NCBI RefSeq assembly: GCF_019925205.1
Contig: NC_083564.1
Location: 28,496,447 to 28,560,446, forward strand
Direction of reading: 5' to 3'
Length of the DNA stretch: 64,000 nt
DNA from: Metopolophium dirhodum
Taxonomy: Eukaryota > Arthropoda > Insecta > Hemiptera > Aphididae
Shown: positions 38,987 to 51,268 of the stretch, one piece after another
Layout: each line of letters starts with the position of its first letter
Position numbering within the stretch: position 1 is the first letter of the stretch
Notes under the pieces: generated by a model
The model's database searches: none
Told to the model about the DNA's origin: nothing
The model's input: the letters and a program-made list of their open reading frames with translations, nothing else
Program-made: the position numbers and the translations under genes

Positions 38987-39610
38987 TTTTGGGTACCTAT
39001 ACCTATGTAAATGTTTAAGAATAATATAATTCAATTTTTTTTTTATAAAACATAGTTTTTTGTACATAAAAAATATTATTGTTTTTACTAGATGATTTTC
39101 AGTTAAAAAAAATATGTAGGTATATTAGATATATATTAGATATATCTATACTATGCCCAATGTACGGGAATTATCATGTTTCTTTTAACGAGATAAACTG
39201 ACATTACCGGTATTTATAGGTAATAACTAATAAGAAATGATAATGATTTTTCAATTTTTTTTTTGGTCAATTAATTTATTTACAAGTAATTATTGAACGA
39301 ACTTAAAGTTTTTTCGTCGGGTACCTACCTATGTTAATGTTTATGAATATTATAATCCAACTTTTTATTTATATAAAAAAATTATTGTGTTTAATTGATG
39401 ATTTTGAGTTACAAAAATATATATTATATTGGTTTATTGCACAGTATACATGGGAGATGCCCAGTTATAGATAATAACCAATAAATAATGATAATTTTAA
39501 ATTATCCCCTTACAGGCATAAATGTGCTCAATTTCTTAATTTTTCTTTTAATCGGTTAATTTATTTTCTAGGTACTGAGTCATTATTGTATGAACTTAAC
39601 ATTTTTTTTT
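38987..39610. repeat. Diverged tandem duplication, period about 328 bp
   Basis: GGGTACCTATACCTATGTAAATGTTT at about 38991 recurs as GGGTACCTACCTATGTTAATGTTT at about 39319. Both units continue in the same order through AATATAATTCAA-like sequence, GATGATTTTCAGTTA/GATGATTTTGAGTTA, an AGATAATAACCAATAA-like block and an ending ATTATTG..GAACTTAA before a T-run. The units are far from identical, so the duplication is old. Confidence 0.6.
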
Positions 39611-39739
39611 TTTGGTTTTTGGATCGGTAGACGAGCAGGTGAAATCATACAAATATTTTTGACAACTACTTATTGCAAACGACTTGTATATAAATAAAAC
39701 TTACCTATTTAATTTAATTAAAGTTTAGACGGTATATAC

Positions 39740-40001
39740 CAGTGTTTCTCAAACTTTTATTGAACGCGGCACACCGTGCTCCTCAAAAAATTTTCACGGC
39801 ACGCTGACCTTTTTTTGTACTAAATAATTAGATAAACGAAATTGCTTTGAGTTATAATTATATAAGTACATTTAATTAAAAATGTGTCCTTGACGGGCTA
39901 GCAAATTGTTATTAATTATATTTTTGGACGAATAGTTGAACTTTCTGAAAGACCGCGGCACACTGAATGAATGCTCGCGACACCCAGTTTGAAAATCATT
40001 G
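39740..40001. mobile_element. hAT MITE, 262 bp
   Basis: The left end CAGTGTTTCTCAAACT and inverted right end CAATGATTTTCAAACT are imperfect terminal inverted repeats. The internal GCGGCACACCGTG and, near the other end, CCGCGGCACACTG add to the symmetry. The flanking octamers GTATATAC (39732-39739) and GTATATGT (40002-40009) match at 6 of 8 positions. Confidence 0.75.
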
Positions 40002-40558
40002 GTATATGTATACTATAATATAATATGTATATATTTACATATACGTTTTATTTAAGTTCAGAAAGTGTGTAATATATTATAAAATAAGTTAATAACATTT
40101 TATATTTCATTGTTGACTTTAGATTACAAATATTTTTAAACATTCGTTCAAGACATTATAGAATAATTCATCGACGTAGGTAGGTACTGACTTAGGTATG
40201 TATTTTAATAATATCATATAGGCATTTTTCTTTGTTAATGGTTATTCCAAATTTTATTTCCTTGATAAATCTTTGTTAAAATAAAAAAGTTTGGCATTTT
40301 CCATACATAGTAATTGGTTCAATAGCTTGAAAATATAATTCAAAGTTCCCCATAATTTGTTATCATAGTTATTTAAAAATATTAAAGAAACATATTAATA
40401 TATTATGTATTTTTTTTTTTATAAGCATTTGAACTTCAAATATTGACAAAATCCGTCAAAATCACGAACATTAGCAAACAATTTTGTAGTTAAAAATGTA
40501 TAAAATTTAAAATTATTATAGCTTAGATTTGAAAATTGAATACAAAGTTCATCATAAG

Positions 40559-41221
40559 TAGGGTTCGGATTTAAAGACAATAAGGCAGTAAAACAGCATT
40601 CAAAATATCAAAAAAAGCAAAAAAAAGCAATTACAGAAAAAATTTTCTAAAATATTAAATAGTTGTATGTTGTATATTTAACTAGTGTGTATTAAAAAAA
40701 AAATCACTTTCATGTACTTAGATAAACTGTCTTCAATAAAACGTCGACAGTTTGAGCTTAAAATATTTTTGTGCATAGAAAATGTAATCGGGGCGGACTG
40801 ACGAACAATTTTGAATCTATAGTAAGTATATACGCATTATGAACACATTTTAATCTATAAATGATGTAAGGGTACTTTTATAAACGTTAAATTAACTGGT
40901 CATACCAAATATTTGATAAGGTATTTAGCGATATCGGTGAAGATCACCAATAATAAAACCCATTAAAAATAATTAACAGCCGACAATGCACAATCTTCAG
41001 AAATTGTTATCGATTTGTACCATCTATACGTATGTCGTGTATAAAACTATTAAATCAAATAAAAGCATTTATAAGTGAAAAAGAAAAAAGGCATTTATCG
41101 GTAAAAAATGCAAAAAAAATACGTTGATCATCTTACATAAGTTGACACGCATTTGTATATAAAAATATTTCTCTATTATTATTATTATAGAAAATGCTTT
41201 TGCTTTCAATTCCGAACCTTA
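40559..41221. mobile_element. hAT-type element, 663 bp, perfect target duplication
   Basis: ATCATAAG occurs at both flanks (40551-40558 and 41222-41229) without a mismatch. The left end TAGGGTTCGGATTT and inverted right end TAAGGTTCGGAATT are terminal inverted repeats. The interior has phrases such as AAAAAGCAAAAAA and no transposase. A related lone left end, TAGGGCTCGGAACTT, occurs at about 58186. Confidence 0.85.
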
Positions 41222-41959
41222 ATCATAAGTAATAGTTCATACTCTAATCAAAAAATCTAAAAGATATTTAAACTTAGGTAATTTTTTTTTTTTCATTTGA
41301 AGTTAATATTTTGACAAAATTAGTTATTTATGTTAAGAACGTTTTTTTTTGGGTATTTTATTGTAATTCTCAAAACGTAAGCATAATATTATACAATTTT
41401 TAAAGATTAAATAAAAAAAATTCATGGGAAGTTACTTAACTTACTGTACGGTACTGTACGGTTGTAGGCTATTTTAATAATATTCACGAGCTGAACCATT
41501 TCTATAATTTCATAATCAGTTGGCGTGTCCTTTGTAATATTATTACGAGGGTATTAATCATATATTTCATGTATAATATTTTACGTACCTACCTTAATAT
41601 TGAAATACCGAGAACAACGTTTACCTAACGAATACGCTTTTCCGTTTGACCGGAAAATGTCTTCGAAAATATAATATCTCCGGACAGGACATAATATCAA
41701 CATTAATAATATCTTCAAACAAAATTTTCATCCCTTAACAAAATTTAACTACACTATTAAAAAAAGTCTAGTCATAACGTGAGTGTTTTAAGACCATAGA
41801 CAATAGATACATGGATAGGTCATGGCTATATTAACACTGTTTTGGGTCCCGGTCTTTTTTGTTGGAGAGAGAAAATATCTTTTATGAATGTTCTCTCTCC
41901 CGCATAGGGTACTACTTAAGGTTAAGGTTAAATAAAATCACCGATATAATCGTACTATC

Positions 41960-42234
41960 CAGAGACTGGAACCTTACAGAAAAGAACCGGTTTTGGAACC
42001 GGAACTCTTTGAATATAGGGAACCGAAATCTCACCGAAACCCTTTTTTAAATTTATTTTAAAAACCGGAACCTTACCGGAACTGATACTTTTACTTTACA
42101 AATTTTTTTATGTAAGTATAAAACCAAAACAGGTAACAGATTTTGTATTTTTTAAGAACCGAAACCTACGTTTTAGTTTTTCTGGGAACCGAACCGGAAC
42201 CGGAACCATAAATTTATCAAGGTTACAGTCCCTA
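41960..42234. mobile_element. Small inverted-repeat element rich in GGAACC
   Basis: The left end CAGAGACTGGAACCTTA and inverted right end TAGGGACTGTAACCTTG form imperfect terminal inverted repeats about 275 bp apart. The interior repeats GGAACC/AACCGG words many times, notably AACCGAACCGGAACCGGAACC near the right end. The target duplication is unclear, so the hAT-like assignment is tentative. Confidence 0.5.
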
Positions 42235-42534
42235 CTATCTATAATAGCCTTTAATATAAATATATTTTAAAATGATAATGAAAAATATTTACTCCATAAA
42301 CCTCAAAGTTGATAGTAATAAATTACCGCATGATAAACTCCAATAGCCTATCCATTTCCTTATTATCTAAAAATGTGACTTCGGTCCTCGGACAGGATAG
42401 GGTATTATTACAGTATTCGATTTGAATGCAATAATTGCATTCCATAAAAAAATCATTCTGGACGGACGAAAGAAAATGTATAAATCATAAAATAATATGT
42501 ATTGATAAGTAGCCATTAATTGTATATAATATAC

Positions 42535-42787
42535 CAAGTGGGAATTAGGACATTTTTAAATTTTATTCGTTTCTATGGTGATAGCAAAGCATTAGAAAAA
42601 ACTATTGAGAAAATTGAAAAATGACTTTCCAAAATACCATCTTGTTCTCATTTACTAAAAGATAAGATAGGTACTATAATATGTTGAAATCGAAGCACTC
42701 TTTCTGGTAGAAATTTAGTTTACAGGATAAAAAAAATAAATATCATTGTAAAACCACTAGCTTCCTCGCTCCGCTCAGAATCTAAAA
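42535..42787 (+). repeat. Dispersed repeat family, 3'-end fragment (copy F)
   Basis: It ends in ATCATTGTAAAACCACTAG and CCTCGCTCCGCTCAGAATCTAAAA, the conserved 3' terminus of the family, but lacks the 5' half. The preceding ACTATTGAGAAAATT resembles the corresponding ACTACTGAGAAAATT of the 49.7-kb copy. Confidence 0.6.
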
Positions 42788-43320
42788 TTAATGTTTGGCT
42801 ATCTGTCTAAGGACAGACCTTCATGCATTCCTAAACGGCTGGACCGATTTTGATGAAATTTTTTGTTTGTGTTTGAGTGGTTTCCAGAATGATTTAAATT
42901 GACTATTGGACTCGGTAGGTCCAACCCGAGAAGGTGCTCAAACAGGGATTTTGAGATTTACGACGGAATTTTTGTTTATAAATGATTGCTATTGTTTATG
43001 GGATGAATAATTAGTGGAAATTAGTATTTATTATTTTATTGGTTACCATTGGTTAATCGGGCAGATCGGGTATAAGAATGCATCAAATTAAGTGTTCGCA
43101 CATTTCCTATCAAGGTGGCAGAGTTGCACTTACTGCAGCGATTTACGCCCAAAAGAAGTTGAACAATCATAATTTTTTGAAGAGTTGTCATTTTTTACGG
43201 ACAACAAAGTGCGCGGGATCAGATATAAAAATAATATTATTAGGTATAATATTTTATTGTTTTAATACTTTTTTAATAATTCAAAAATGCATAATATACA
43301 TTTTTGATTTGTCATAAATG
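42788..43320 (+). repeat. Transposon-like fragment with weak ORF
   Basis: The phrase AACGGCTGGACCGATTTTGA followed by TGAAATTTTTTG is of a type often seen in dispersed insect repeats. A 79-codon ORF from an ATG at 43078 follows; its first 50 residues have varied composition but no recognised motif. I read the whole as one decayed element of unknown class. Confidence 0.35.
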
Positions 43321-46300
43321 TTGTTATTTTTTTGGTATTTTTTAGTATCGTCTTATTGATGGTTGAAACTTGAAGTTAATCATATTTCATAGTTAATACT
43401 AATGCGATTACGGTAAGCAGTGCTATTGTATATTATGCAATATAAATGTTTGTCTTAAATTCTGAAACTTGCAAGCCCTCGTGGCTTCATGTTATATTAT
43501 AATATTATATGGCCAGCAATCAGGTCATTTAATCCGGTAAATGGTTAAACATATATCTAGATCGGTTGTTGTGCGCTATCCTAAACTGAACGCGATAAAA
43601 AAAATAAAGAATCTAGAAAAAATAAAAATAATACCATTATAACAATTGCATTTGTGCGCCTTCTTCTCTTTATTATTATTTCTAACAGGTTGCTACAACA
43701 TATTGTTTTTATTGATTAAAATATAAAATTAAGGCCATTTAAGAAACAGTGAAGTAACTATTAATAACACTGTAGTTACGACGTAGCCATGTTTGTACAT
43801 GACGTTATTTGATTGAACATTTTTGAATTATTTGTACGCGTAAGTACATTTATGGTGATTTCGTGCATTTTTTTGAAAATTATTATTACATTTATATTAG
43901 TATTGTTTTTTTGAACATAACTGTTTAATGTATTAAACGTCAGGCATAACTGCATAGCAGGTACTGGCTGGTATATTCATACTATTTATTTTATAATAAC
44001 AGTAAAACAAATATTTTTGCTCATGTACACAGAGTACTATGGACATTATGAACACTGTTTGTGTTTTAACTTTAAAATCAAACAACATGATAAGCCAAAT
44101 AAAATTATTTTATATCATAATTCGAGTAAGTTATGAATTTCAAAATGTAAGTTGATTTATTAAAATTTAAAATACATAGGCAGGTAGTATACTTTTGATA
44201 TAAATATTTCTACAAAATAATCTGTATTTTATTTTTTTATAATTTTTTTTGTATAAATTATATAATATAATTTTGTTATTATGATGAAATATACGAATTT
44301 ATTAGGAAAAATTTCCAGACAATCTACAATCACAAAATTGTAATAACTTCAAAATCAAGCCCAATCATCATATTTTTATCGTTCCGTCACTTAAGTACAC
44401 ATACAAAAAGCCACAAGATAAAAACTACCTAGTAACTGTCGACCGGTAAAATACGTTAGAATTTTTACCAAAACCTCAATTAATTTAAACTAAAGTATAA
44501 TATATTTAATTTCTGACACTTATCTATTTTATAATATTGGATTAAAATTATATATTACATAAATATTTTACTTAGTTAAATGGAAATGATTTCTGCATGG
44601 GATTTTAAAAAAACAATTTATGTCAAATTATAATACCAAAATTAGAAAACACTTAGGTACTTTATATGCTTACTTGAAACTTACACACTTTATGATATTG
44701 TATACTATTGTATATTATACACTGCGATTGAAATTTGGTTGACTTTTAAAACTTTTCTTATTGTTTAGTTTAGTTACATAACAACTTTATTGTAAGTTAA
44801 TGCGTAGTTTCATAAATATAAAATACATAATAAAAGAATGGGGTTTTTCTACAAATAGCTAATATTTATATTGGATTTATTTTAGCAAGACATTAATTTA
44901 TAACGGAATATAATAATTAGAATTGTAATGAAATATGAATAATTAAAATGTAATAACTGTTGGCCCGCATTTTAAAATTATTTAAATTTGTAAAGAGTCT
45001 ACGGACTACGGGAATATTATAAGTTTCTGCAACAATAAACCTTCACGTTCGTAAATTTACCTCAAATGTAATAAGTAATAACTCTACATAAACTTATAAT
45101 TAAAATAATTAAATATGTGTCGATACTACGATATTACAGGGCAATAAATTCAAAACTGCAGATTACTTGTCACGAAGCGTTCGAAACGTCTATATTAATC
45201 CTTTGGACATTTTAATTAAAACAAGTCGTTTCCATTTTTTACATCAAAAATATAATTTCAAATTACACATTTTTTTTCTTATCCACAGTATAGGATGGAG
45301 TTTAAAGGCCGCTCAAGATATTTATCTAAATATTTGCCTCGGAAGTCGGCCTATACTGGTGCATAGTATGTTATTATTTAAAAGTAATCACATAAAATAA
45401 TTGCAATTCGAAAATAATATTTTGGCCGGTGCTTATTGGTTTATTATTATTATTATTACTATCCAAGGTTTTTATTTCGTTAGCTATATTATATAATTAT
45501 TGTGATAGGAAATGAAGCACGTAGTAGGTAAATATATAATATAAAATATTAGTCTTTAAAAAGGCGAGTAGGCGATCCATTTCCTTAGACATTTAATGTA
45601 AACATAATTTTAGTAGTTATAAAAAGTGTCAATTCGTATAGGTACAATATTAGATGGAATATATTTTTAAAATCTGTAATCATCAATATTTACAGACTAT
45701 TCTACAAGCATTAAAAAAACTAAGAAAAGAACTTATTATAAATTTCTTTTACATAAAAGCGGAAATAACATATTATTATTACCATATACATCTATATTAT
45801 TATAATATATTCATATCGTACTTTACACCTTTCTGTGAAGAAAGTGGGTCACATATTTGAATGTCGTGTGATCAAATAAAAATATATAAGTAGTATCTGA
45901 AGTGTCACGACCGAGGGCACTGTTAAGTCCTGCGATAAAGCTAGTTAGAGAAATTTCATTAGACATGTTAAGTGATAAATCCAACAAATATATTATTATA
46001 CTTAACCGTTTAACTTACTTTAAAACAAAATTTAATATTACCATGTATCTATTTGACCGCAGTATGTTTTATTTAATATATTTTTAAATTAATGTACAAT
46101 TTTTTTAGTATAACGTACTACATAATTAAAACATTATGTCGTTTTTTGCCAGAATGATTGATTCGATTCTAATATAATTAAACAATATTGGTACACTTTG
46201 TTTTATACGATAGAGTATTTCTAATTGAATTCGTTAAAAAGTACAATACTTTCAGGAATAGTTTTTTACATTCTAAACTTTTATTAGTTACTTTTAACAA

Positions 46301-47251
46301 GTGTTTGTAAAAAGTTTGTTTAAAGTTTCCAATATTTCATTGTGAAATAGTTAACATATATTATATATATATATAAAACCAGACAGGATACAGAGACCGG
46401 GTGTGGGGCACTCGACTCGCTTCACTGACTTAAGCTAAAGCCAGCGTGTATTGTAATTATACTTTAAAAGCCAATGATATTGAACAGAGTTTGTTCAGTG
46501 CTGATAGGATATTTATAAAATGTTCTTTAAAAACAAAAAATGTGAATTTAATTTTACACTAACTCATAACACTCAATATTATATAATATATTATTTCTTT
46601 AGAAATTTTAAAACTATATTTTAGTAAAATTTAAAAACACATCACCGAAATAAAAGTTTTAAAAGCTATTGACTTATAGCTACTGTCGGAATTAATTTTT
46701 CAGATTCTGATTGGAGCGGGAAAATCTGAAACGTATTGCTTTTTTATTGTTAGTATTTTCGGAGAATAAAATGATCAAATAAATAAGACCCTTTACGAAT
46801 TGGAAATACCAATACCTATTGTTTCTTAAACATCTTATTTTTACAATTTATAATCTTTATTTTTCAGTGTGGTATCATTGTATCAACTAAATATCGACAA
46901 TTTTAGTGTAATTATTTAGACTCATTAGGCACCTAAACGTTTTTACGTGTTGACTTTTCATAATATTATCCTTTTTGCCGATCTATACCACCAATCTCAG
47001 CGTATTGAAAATCGTAATACCTATATTTTATGAAAGAAAAACGATCGGAATATATATATATATATATTTAAACGTATTATCGGAATTGTGCACGATATTA
47101 CACTGGTTTTACGATCTGATAATATCTACATGTGTTTGTTGCATCCGACAAACAATGAATTATTGTCTTGTTTTTAAAAAAAAAAAACCCCCATACTAGG
47201 ACGATAATCAATCAAATTGTTTACACTTTTACGCCTTGGCTTTCAGTGTTA
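43321..47251. other. AT-rich intronic sequence, nothing firm
   Basis: No supported gene. At 45130-45370 two exon-like segments (after ATATTACAG and TTATCCACAG) flank a short AT-rich gap, but the reading frames across the gap do not agree. A (TA)n tract is at about 47050-47067. A short GC-richer scrap lies near 46380-46450. Confidence 0.4.
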
Positions 47252-47437
47252 TTAAAATGAAAACAAAAAAAGAGGAGAAATCATTATCAAATTTAAATTC
47301 ATCCAACCGCGTAATTTACTCTGTTGACTTAATAGAAAACCCTTGTAAACACGCACACGGTTTCTATACAGTGTACAGAACGTATCTGATGAGAGCCATG
47401 CGCCGAGGGTGAGCGCCCAAAATTCTGCAGTTTCCAT
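47252..47437 (-). CDS. Unidentified small ORF in a GC-richer patch
   Basis: A 61-codon ORF starts at a true ATG (47437) and begins METAEFWALTLGAWLSSDTF. The upstream 300 bases (47440-47740) are clearly richer in GC than the surrounding intron, as a 5' UTR or promoter might be. Codon choice in the first 40 codons is varied, unlike the AT-driven ORFs around it; the last 15 codons run into low-complexity L, F and S. A first exon ending near an internal GTAAAT is possible. No family is recognised, and it may be part of an old transposon. Confidence 0.3.
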   Translation of the reverse strand: METAEFWALTLGAWLSSDTFCTLYRNRVRVYKGFLLSQQSKLRGWMNLNLIMISPLFLFSF

Positions 47438-48173
47438 GCTGGCAGTGAAAATCGTCGTCAGTTCATTAGGTCCGCTGTAGCGTTTGTATTTTACGCGCCG
47501 ATGGTTTTCAATGATAAGCCACGGGGAAGTAGCGAGTGATCAACCGATCCGTATGGTTTTGAATCACGACCAGAAATCGTAAAATCTAATGGCCGTGTAC
47601 CTACCTAGAACGCTATACATAGTAGTATGTCTGTACTGCAGCTTTCTTTGTCCATTCAAATATGTTTAGTTGTCGACGTGGAAATTCCAACGAAAGTTCA
47701 CCCCCTCGTGCATCATTACGCGCGGGCGCCGGGGTGAATAATTAAAAAATAAAAAAATTTAAAATACGCTATTTGCACATTACGAAATGTCACAAAAGTC
47801 AGTAGGTATTTCAATACTTCCGACAAACGAATAACTTAGGATTCTCTTAGTCAATCGGTATTTACTCAATTCTAATTTATTTTTTAATCTTGAAAAAAAA
47901 GTGTTTGAAATAGTTAGTGTGTGTAGAAACTACATTCTCAATAATTCGTTTACAAATAGAAATTATTTGAAGAATGGTGGGACAGAATAAAATCGTTTTA
48001 AACAAACACGAGCAAGTGAAATAATTTCAATTTATTGGAATCCGAACGATTCTTTCAATTAGTGATTTTCTACGAATAATATTGTTGCGAAACTATTCAC
48101 AAATCGTTACACGATTCGGTTTTGCCCAGAAATTGTTGATAACTTACACTATATTATTAGATAAAAAAATAAG

Positions 48174-49160
48174 GTGGGTAAGTGGATGTCGCTCTGCTGT
48201 ACAGCAGGTTACAAGTGGGTCACTGTAATGGATGGTGTTAAATTTGAATTCAATGATATAATATCATTGCATAAGAAAAATAATTCTGAGCGAAAACGGT
48301 CAGTCATCCTATTATATTACTATTACTAAGTATATTTGATGATATTATTGTGAATAAAGTAATTTATATATTTACTTATTTACGTGAAACTTTGTTTTAA
48401 ATTTTCAATCCTTAGCTACAAAAGTTGAACATCTTATAAAGTTTTAACTACAAAATAATTATTACATTTTAAATTTGATAAATTTTGTCAAAATTTGAAC
48501 TTTAAATGTTTATAAAAAAAATTGTGCCTATGTATTTCCAATATTTTTCAACTACAATTGTAACAATATACCAGGAGCCTTGCATACAATTTTTACGCTT
48601 TTCTACCCAACAAATAAAATTTTATTGATATTTATAGAAAAAAAAACTAAAAATATTGAAAACTGACAATGTTCATCAACAGCTCAAAAAGAGTCAAAAT
48701 ATATTCAAAATTTTATCGTGAATAGAAAATTGTAATACAAACATTCAGTGAAATTTTCAAGTATCTACAGTCATACGTTTTTTAATTGCAACAAAATAAG
48801 AAAATCGTTACATGAGATATCCAGTGAATATCAAATGTTGTAAAAATATGAATTTCAAACGCTCATAAAAATTTAATTTGACTTTCTTGTGGACATTTTT
48901 TTTTGATAACGTTAGACAAACTTATGAATAATCTTGTATTAACTGTGTCAAAGGATTTTTAATTTTTTTCATTTGCCTTTGAAACGAAAACCTAGGAGCC
49001 TTCTATTCAATTTTCAAGCTTTTTTACTCAACAGATAAAATTTTAAATATGGAAAAAAAAAACTAAAAGAGGTGGGTAAGTGGATGTTGCTCTGCTGTAC
49101 AGTAGGTTACAAGTGGGTCACTGTAATGGATGGTGTTAAATTTGAATTCATAGTACATTG
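48174..49160 (+). repeat. Dispersed repeat family, copies B and C (head of C cuts off B)
   Basis: Copy B starts at GGTGGGTAAGTGGATG, with GCTCTGCTGTACAG and GGTCACTGTAATGGATGG, and runs through the AAAAAGAGTCAAAATA interior. At about 49071, before its 3' end, the same 5' sequence starts again (GGTGGGTAAGTGGATGTTGC). This second copy, C, stops after about 90 bases. B and C run in the same direction as copy D at 49.7 kb. Confidence 0.75.
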
Positions 49161-49293
49161 TATAATAATACCTATGCAAAGAAATTATTTAAAAATTTCA
49201 ATCACTTATGATTGACTAAATCTTCCCAATATCCATCGATTTAAATCATTAAGATCACACTCAGACTTGAGCTGAATATTAAAGTGTTTTTAG

Positions 49294-51268
49294 CAGTGCT
49301 TGAATTGGGAATTATTAAGTAGAGGAGCTCAATCCAACAATTTATGAACTGCGTTCCAAGTGCAAAATTACTTAACGAAGGCTAGTGGGGGGCTTCGCCC
49401 CCCCCCCCCATTAACCAATTCCTAATTTTTAATTTGTTCTATTCTAAATGTCCAAACATAATATATTTAACTTAATGTACCTATGTAACATGTAAGTAAA
49501 TATGGATTTATATTTTATATTCACCTTGTGTTACAAAAATAGTGGATCGCGAGTCAAAAATGTTGAACACTACTAGTCAAACTATTGAAAGGATGAAAAA
49601 AGCATCTTTTTACTAAAAAAATTTAAATTCATTAGGTATGTTTGAAAACAATTTAAATCCACTCCAAATTTAAAAAAAAATTATTCTTTTGGGAATTAGT
49701 TTGTACCGTCCATAGAAAAAAAGCTGGATAAGTGGATGTCGCTCTGCTGTACGGTAGGTTACAAGTGGGTCACTGTAATGGATGGTGTTAAATTTGAATT
49801 CAATGATATAATATCATTGTATAAGAAAAACGATTCTGAGCGAAAACGGTCAGTCAGCCTATGATTTTACCAAGTATATTTGATGATATTATTGTGAATA
49901 AAGTAATTTATATATAACCTATTTACGTGGAGCCTTGTTTTAAATTTTCAATCCTTAGCCATAAAAGTTAAAAATTTATAAATTTATAAATTTTTAACCA
50001 CAAAATAATTAATAAATTATAAATTTGATAAATGTTGTCAAAATTTGAACTTTAAATGCTTATAAAAAAAAATTGTGCCTATGTATTTTTAATATTTTTC
50101 AACTGCTATTAGAACGATATATCAGGACCCTTATATTAAATTTTCACGCTTTTTTACCCAACAAATAAAAATGTATTGATATTCAAAGAAAAAAAAACTA
50201 AAAAAATTGAAAACTGACAATGTCCGTAAATAGCTCAAAAAGAGTCAAAATATTTTTAAAATGTTATGGTGTATAGAAAATGCTAATATAAACATTCAGT
50301 GAAATTTTCAAGTATCTACAGTCATTCGTTTTTTAATTACAATAAAATAAGAAAATTGTTACATGAAAAATCGAGTAAATATCAAATGTTGTAAAAATAT
50401 AAATTTCAGACGCTCATAAAAATTTAATTTAAGTTTCTTCTAGACATTTTTTTTTTGATAAAGGTAGACAAACTTATGAGTAATCTTATATTACATTTTC
50501 AAATCTTAGATTTAAAAAGAAAAATTTTTATGAATTCTCATCAAAATAATTTACTATTTTTCATGATTTTTCCGTATTTTGTCAAAATTTGCACTTTAAA
50601 TGCTTATAATTAAAAACTGTGACTAAGGATTTTTAATTTTTTTCATCTGCCTTTGAAACAATAACCTAGGAGCCTTCTATTAAATTTTCAAGCTTTTTTA
50701 CTCAACAGATAAAATTTTATTGATATATATAGAAAAAAAAACTAAAAAAATTGAAAACTGACAATGGCCGTAAACAGCTCAAAAAGAGTCAAAATATTTT
50801 GTAAATTTTATGGTGTATAGAAAATGCTAATATAAACATTCAGTCAAAATTTCATGTCCCTACGGTCATTTGTTTTAGAGTTACACCAAAAACGAAAATC
50901 GATTTTCTCGAAAACAGATTTTGCGTACAAATTCCCGTTTTTCCTTAATTTTTCTTTTGTTTTTCACGTCGCTTGTGAAAACTACTGAGAAAATTTTACT
51001 TTTGACCCCCCAAAGTACCAACTAGATTCACTTTCCTATCAGAAAAGTTACTATTGAAGAAAATCCAAGCACTTTTACTGTCCTAAAAGGTGATGACAGA
51101 CACAAAAATAAAAAAAAAAATAAAAAAATTAAAAAAAAACACACATCATTGTAGAATCAATACATTCATCGCTTCGCTCAGAATCTAAAAGTAATTGGGG
51201 TAAGTAAAAAAAAAATAAAAATAGTAGAGGAGCTCCGTCCACCCCCCCCCCCCCCAATTCGAGCACTG
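49294..51268. mobile_element. hAT-like element carrying a nested repeat copy
   Basis: The left end CAGTGCTTGAATTGGG and inverted right end CAGTGCTCGAATTGGG differ at one position, and both are followed inward by AGTAGAGGAGCTC. GTTTTTAG precedes the left end and ATTTTTAG lies two bases beyond the right end, a probable target duplication with a small offset. Nearly all the 2-kb interior is copy D of the dispersed repeat. Other contents are a GGGGGGCTTCGCCCCCC hairpin followed by a C run (about 49387-49409) and a 14-base C run near the right end. Confidence 0.7.
49724..51190 (+). repeat. Dispersed repeat family, best-preserved copy (D)
   Basis: This is the reference copy in the window. The 5' part reads GTGGATGTCGCTCTGCTGTA, then GGTCACTGTAATGG and CGATTCTGAGCGAAAACGG; the 3' end reads ACACACATCATTGTAGAATC and CGCTTCGCTCAGAATCTAAAA. 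GATTCTGAGCG near the 5' side and CGCTCAGAATC at the 3' end are inverted copies of each other. An internal segment of about 150 bases (with AACTGACAATG and AGCTCAAAAAGAGTC) occurs twice, at about 50135-50290 and 50680-50830. There is no ORF of note, so it is non-autonomous. Confidence 0.75.

Noticed and set aside
45139..45370. Two adjacent exon-like segments with a short intron
   Set aside because: Acceptor-like sites are good, but no donor gives a frame that joins the segments without a stop, and the peptides are not recognised.
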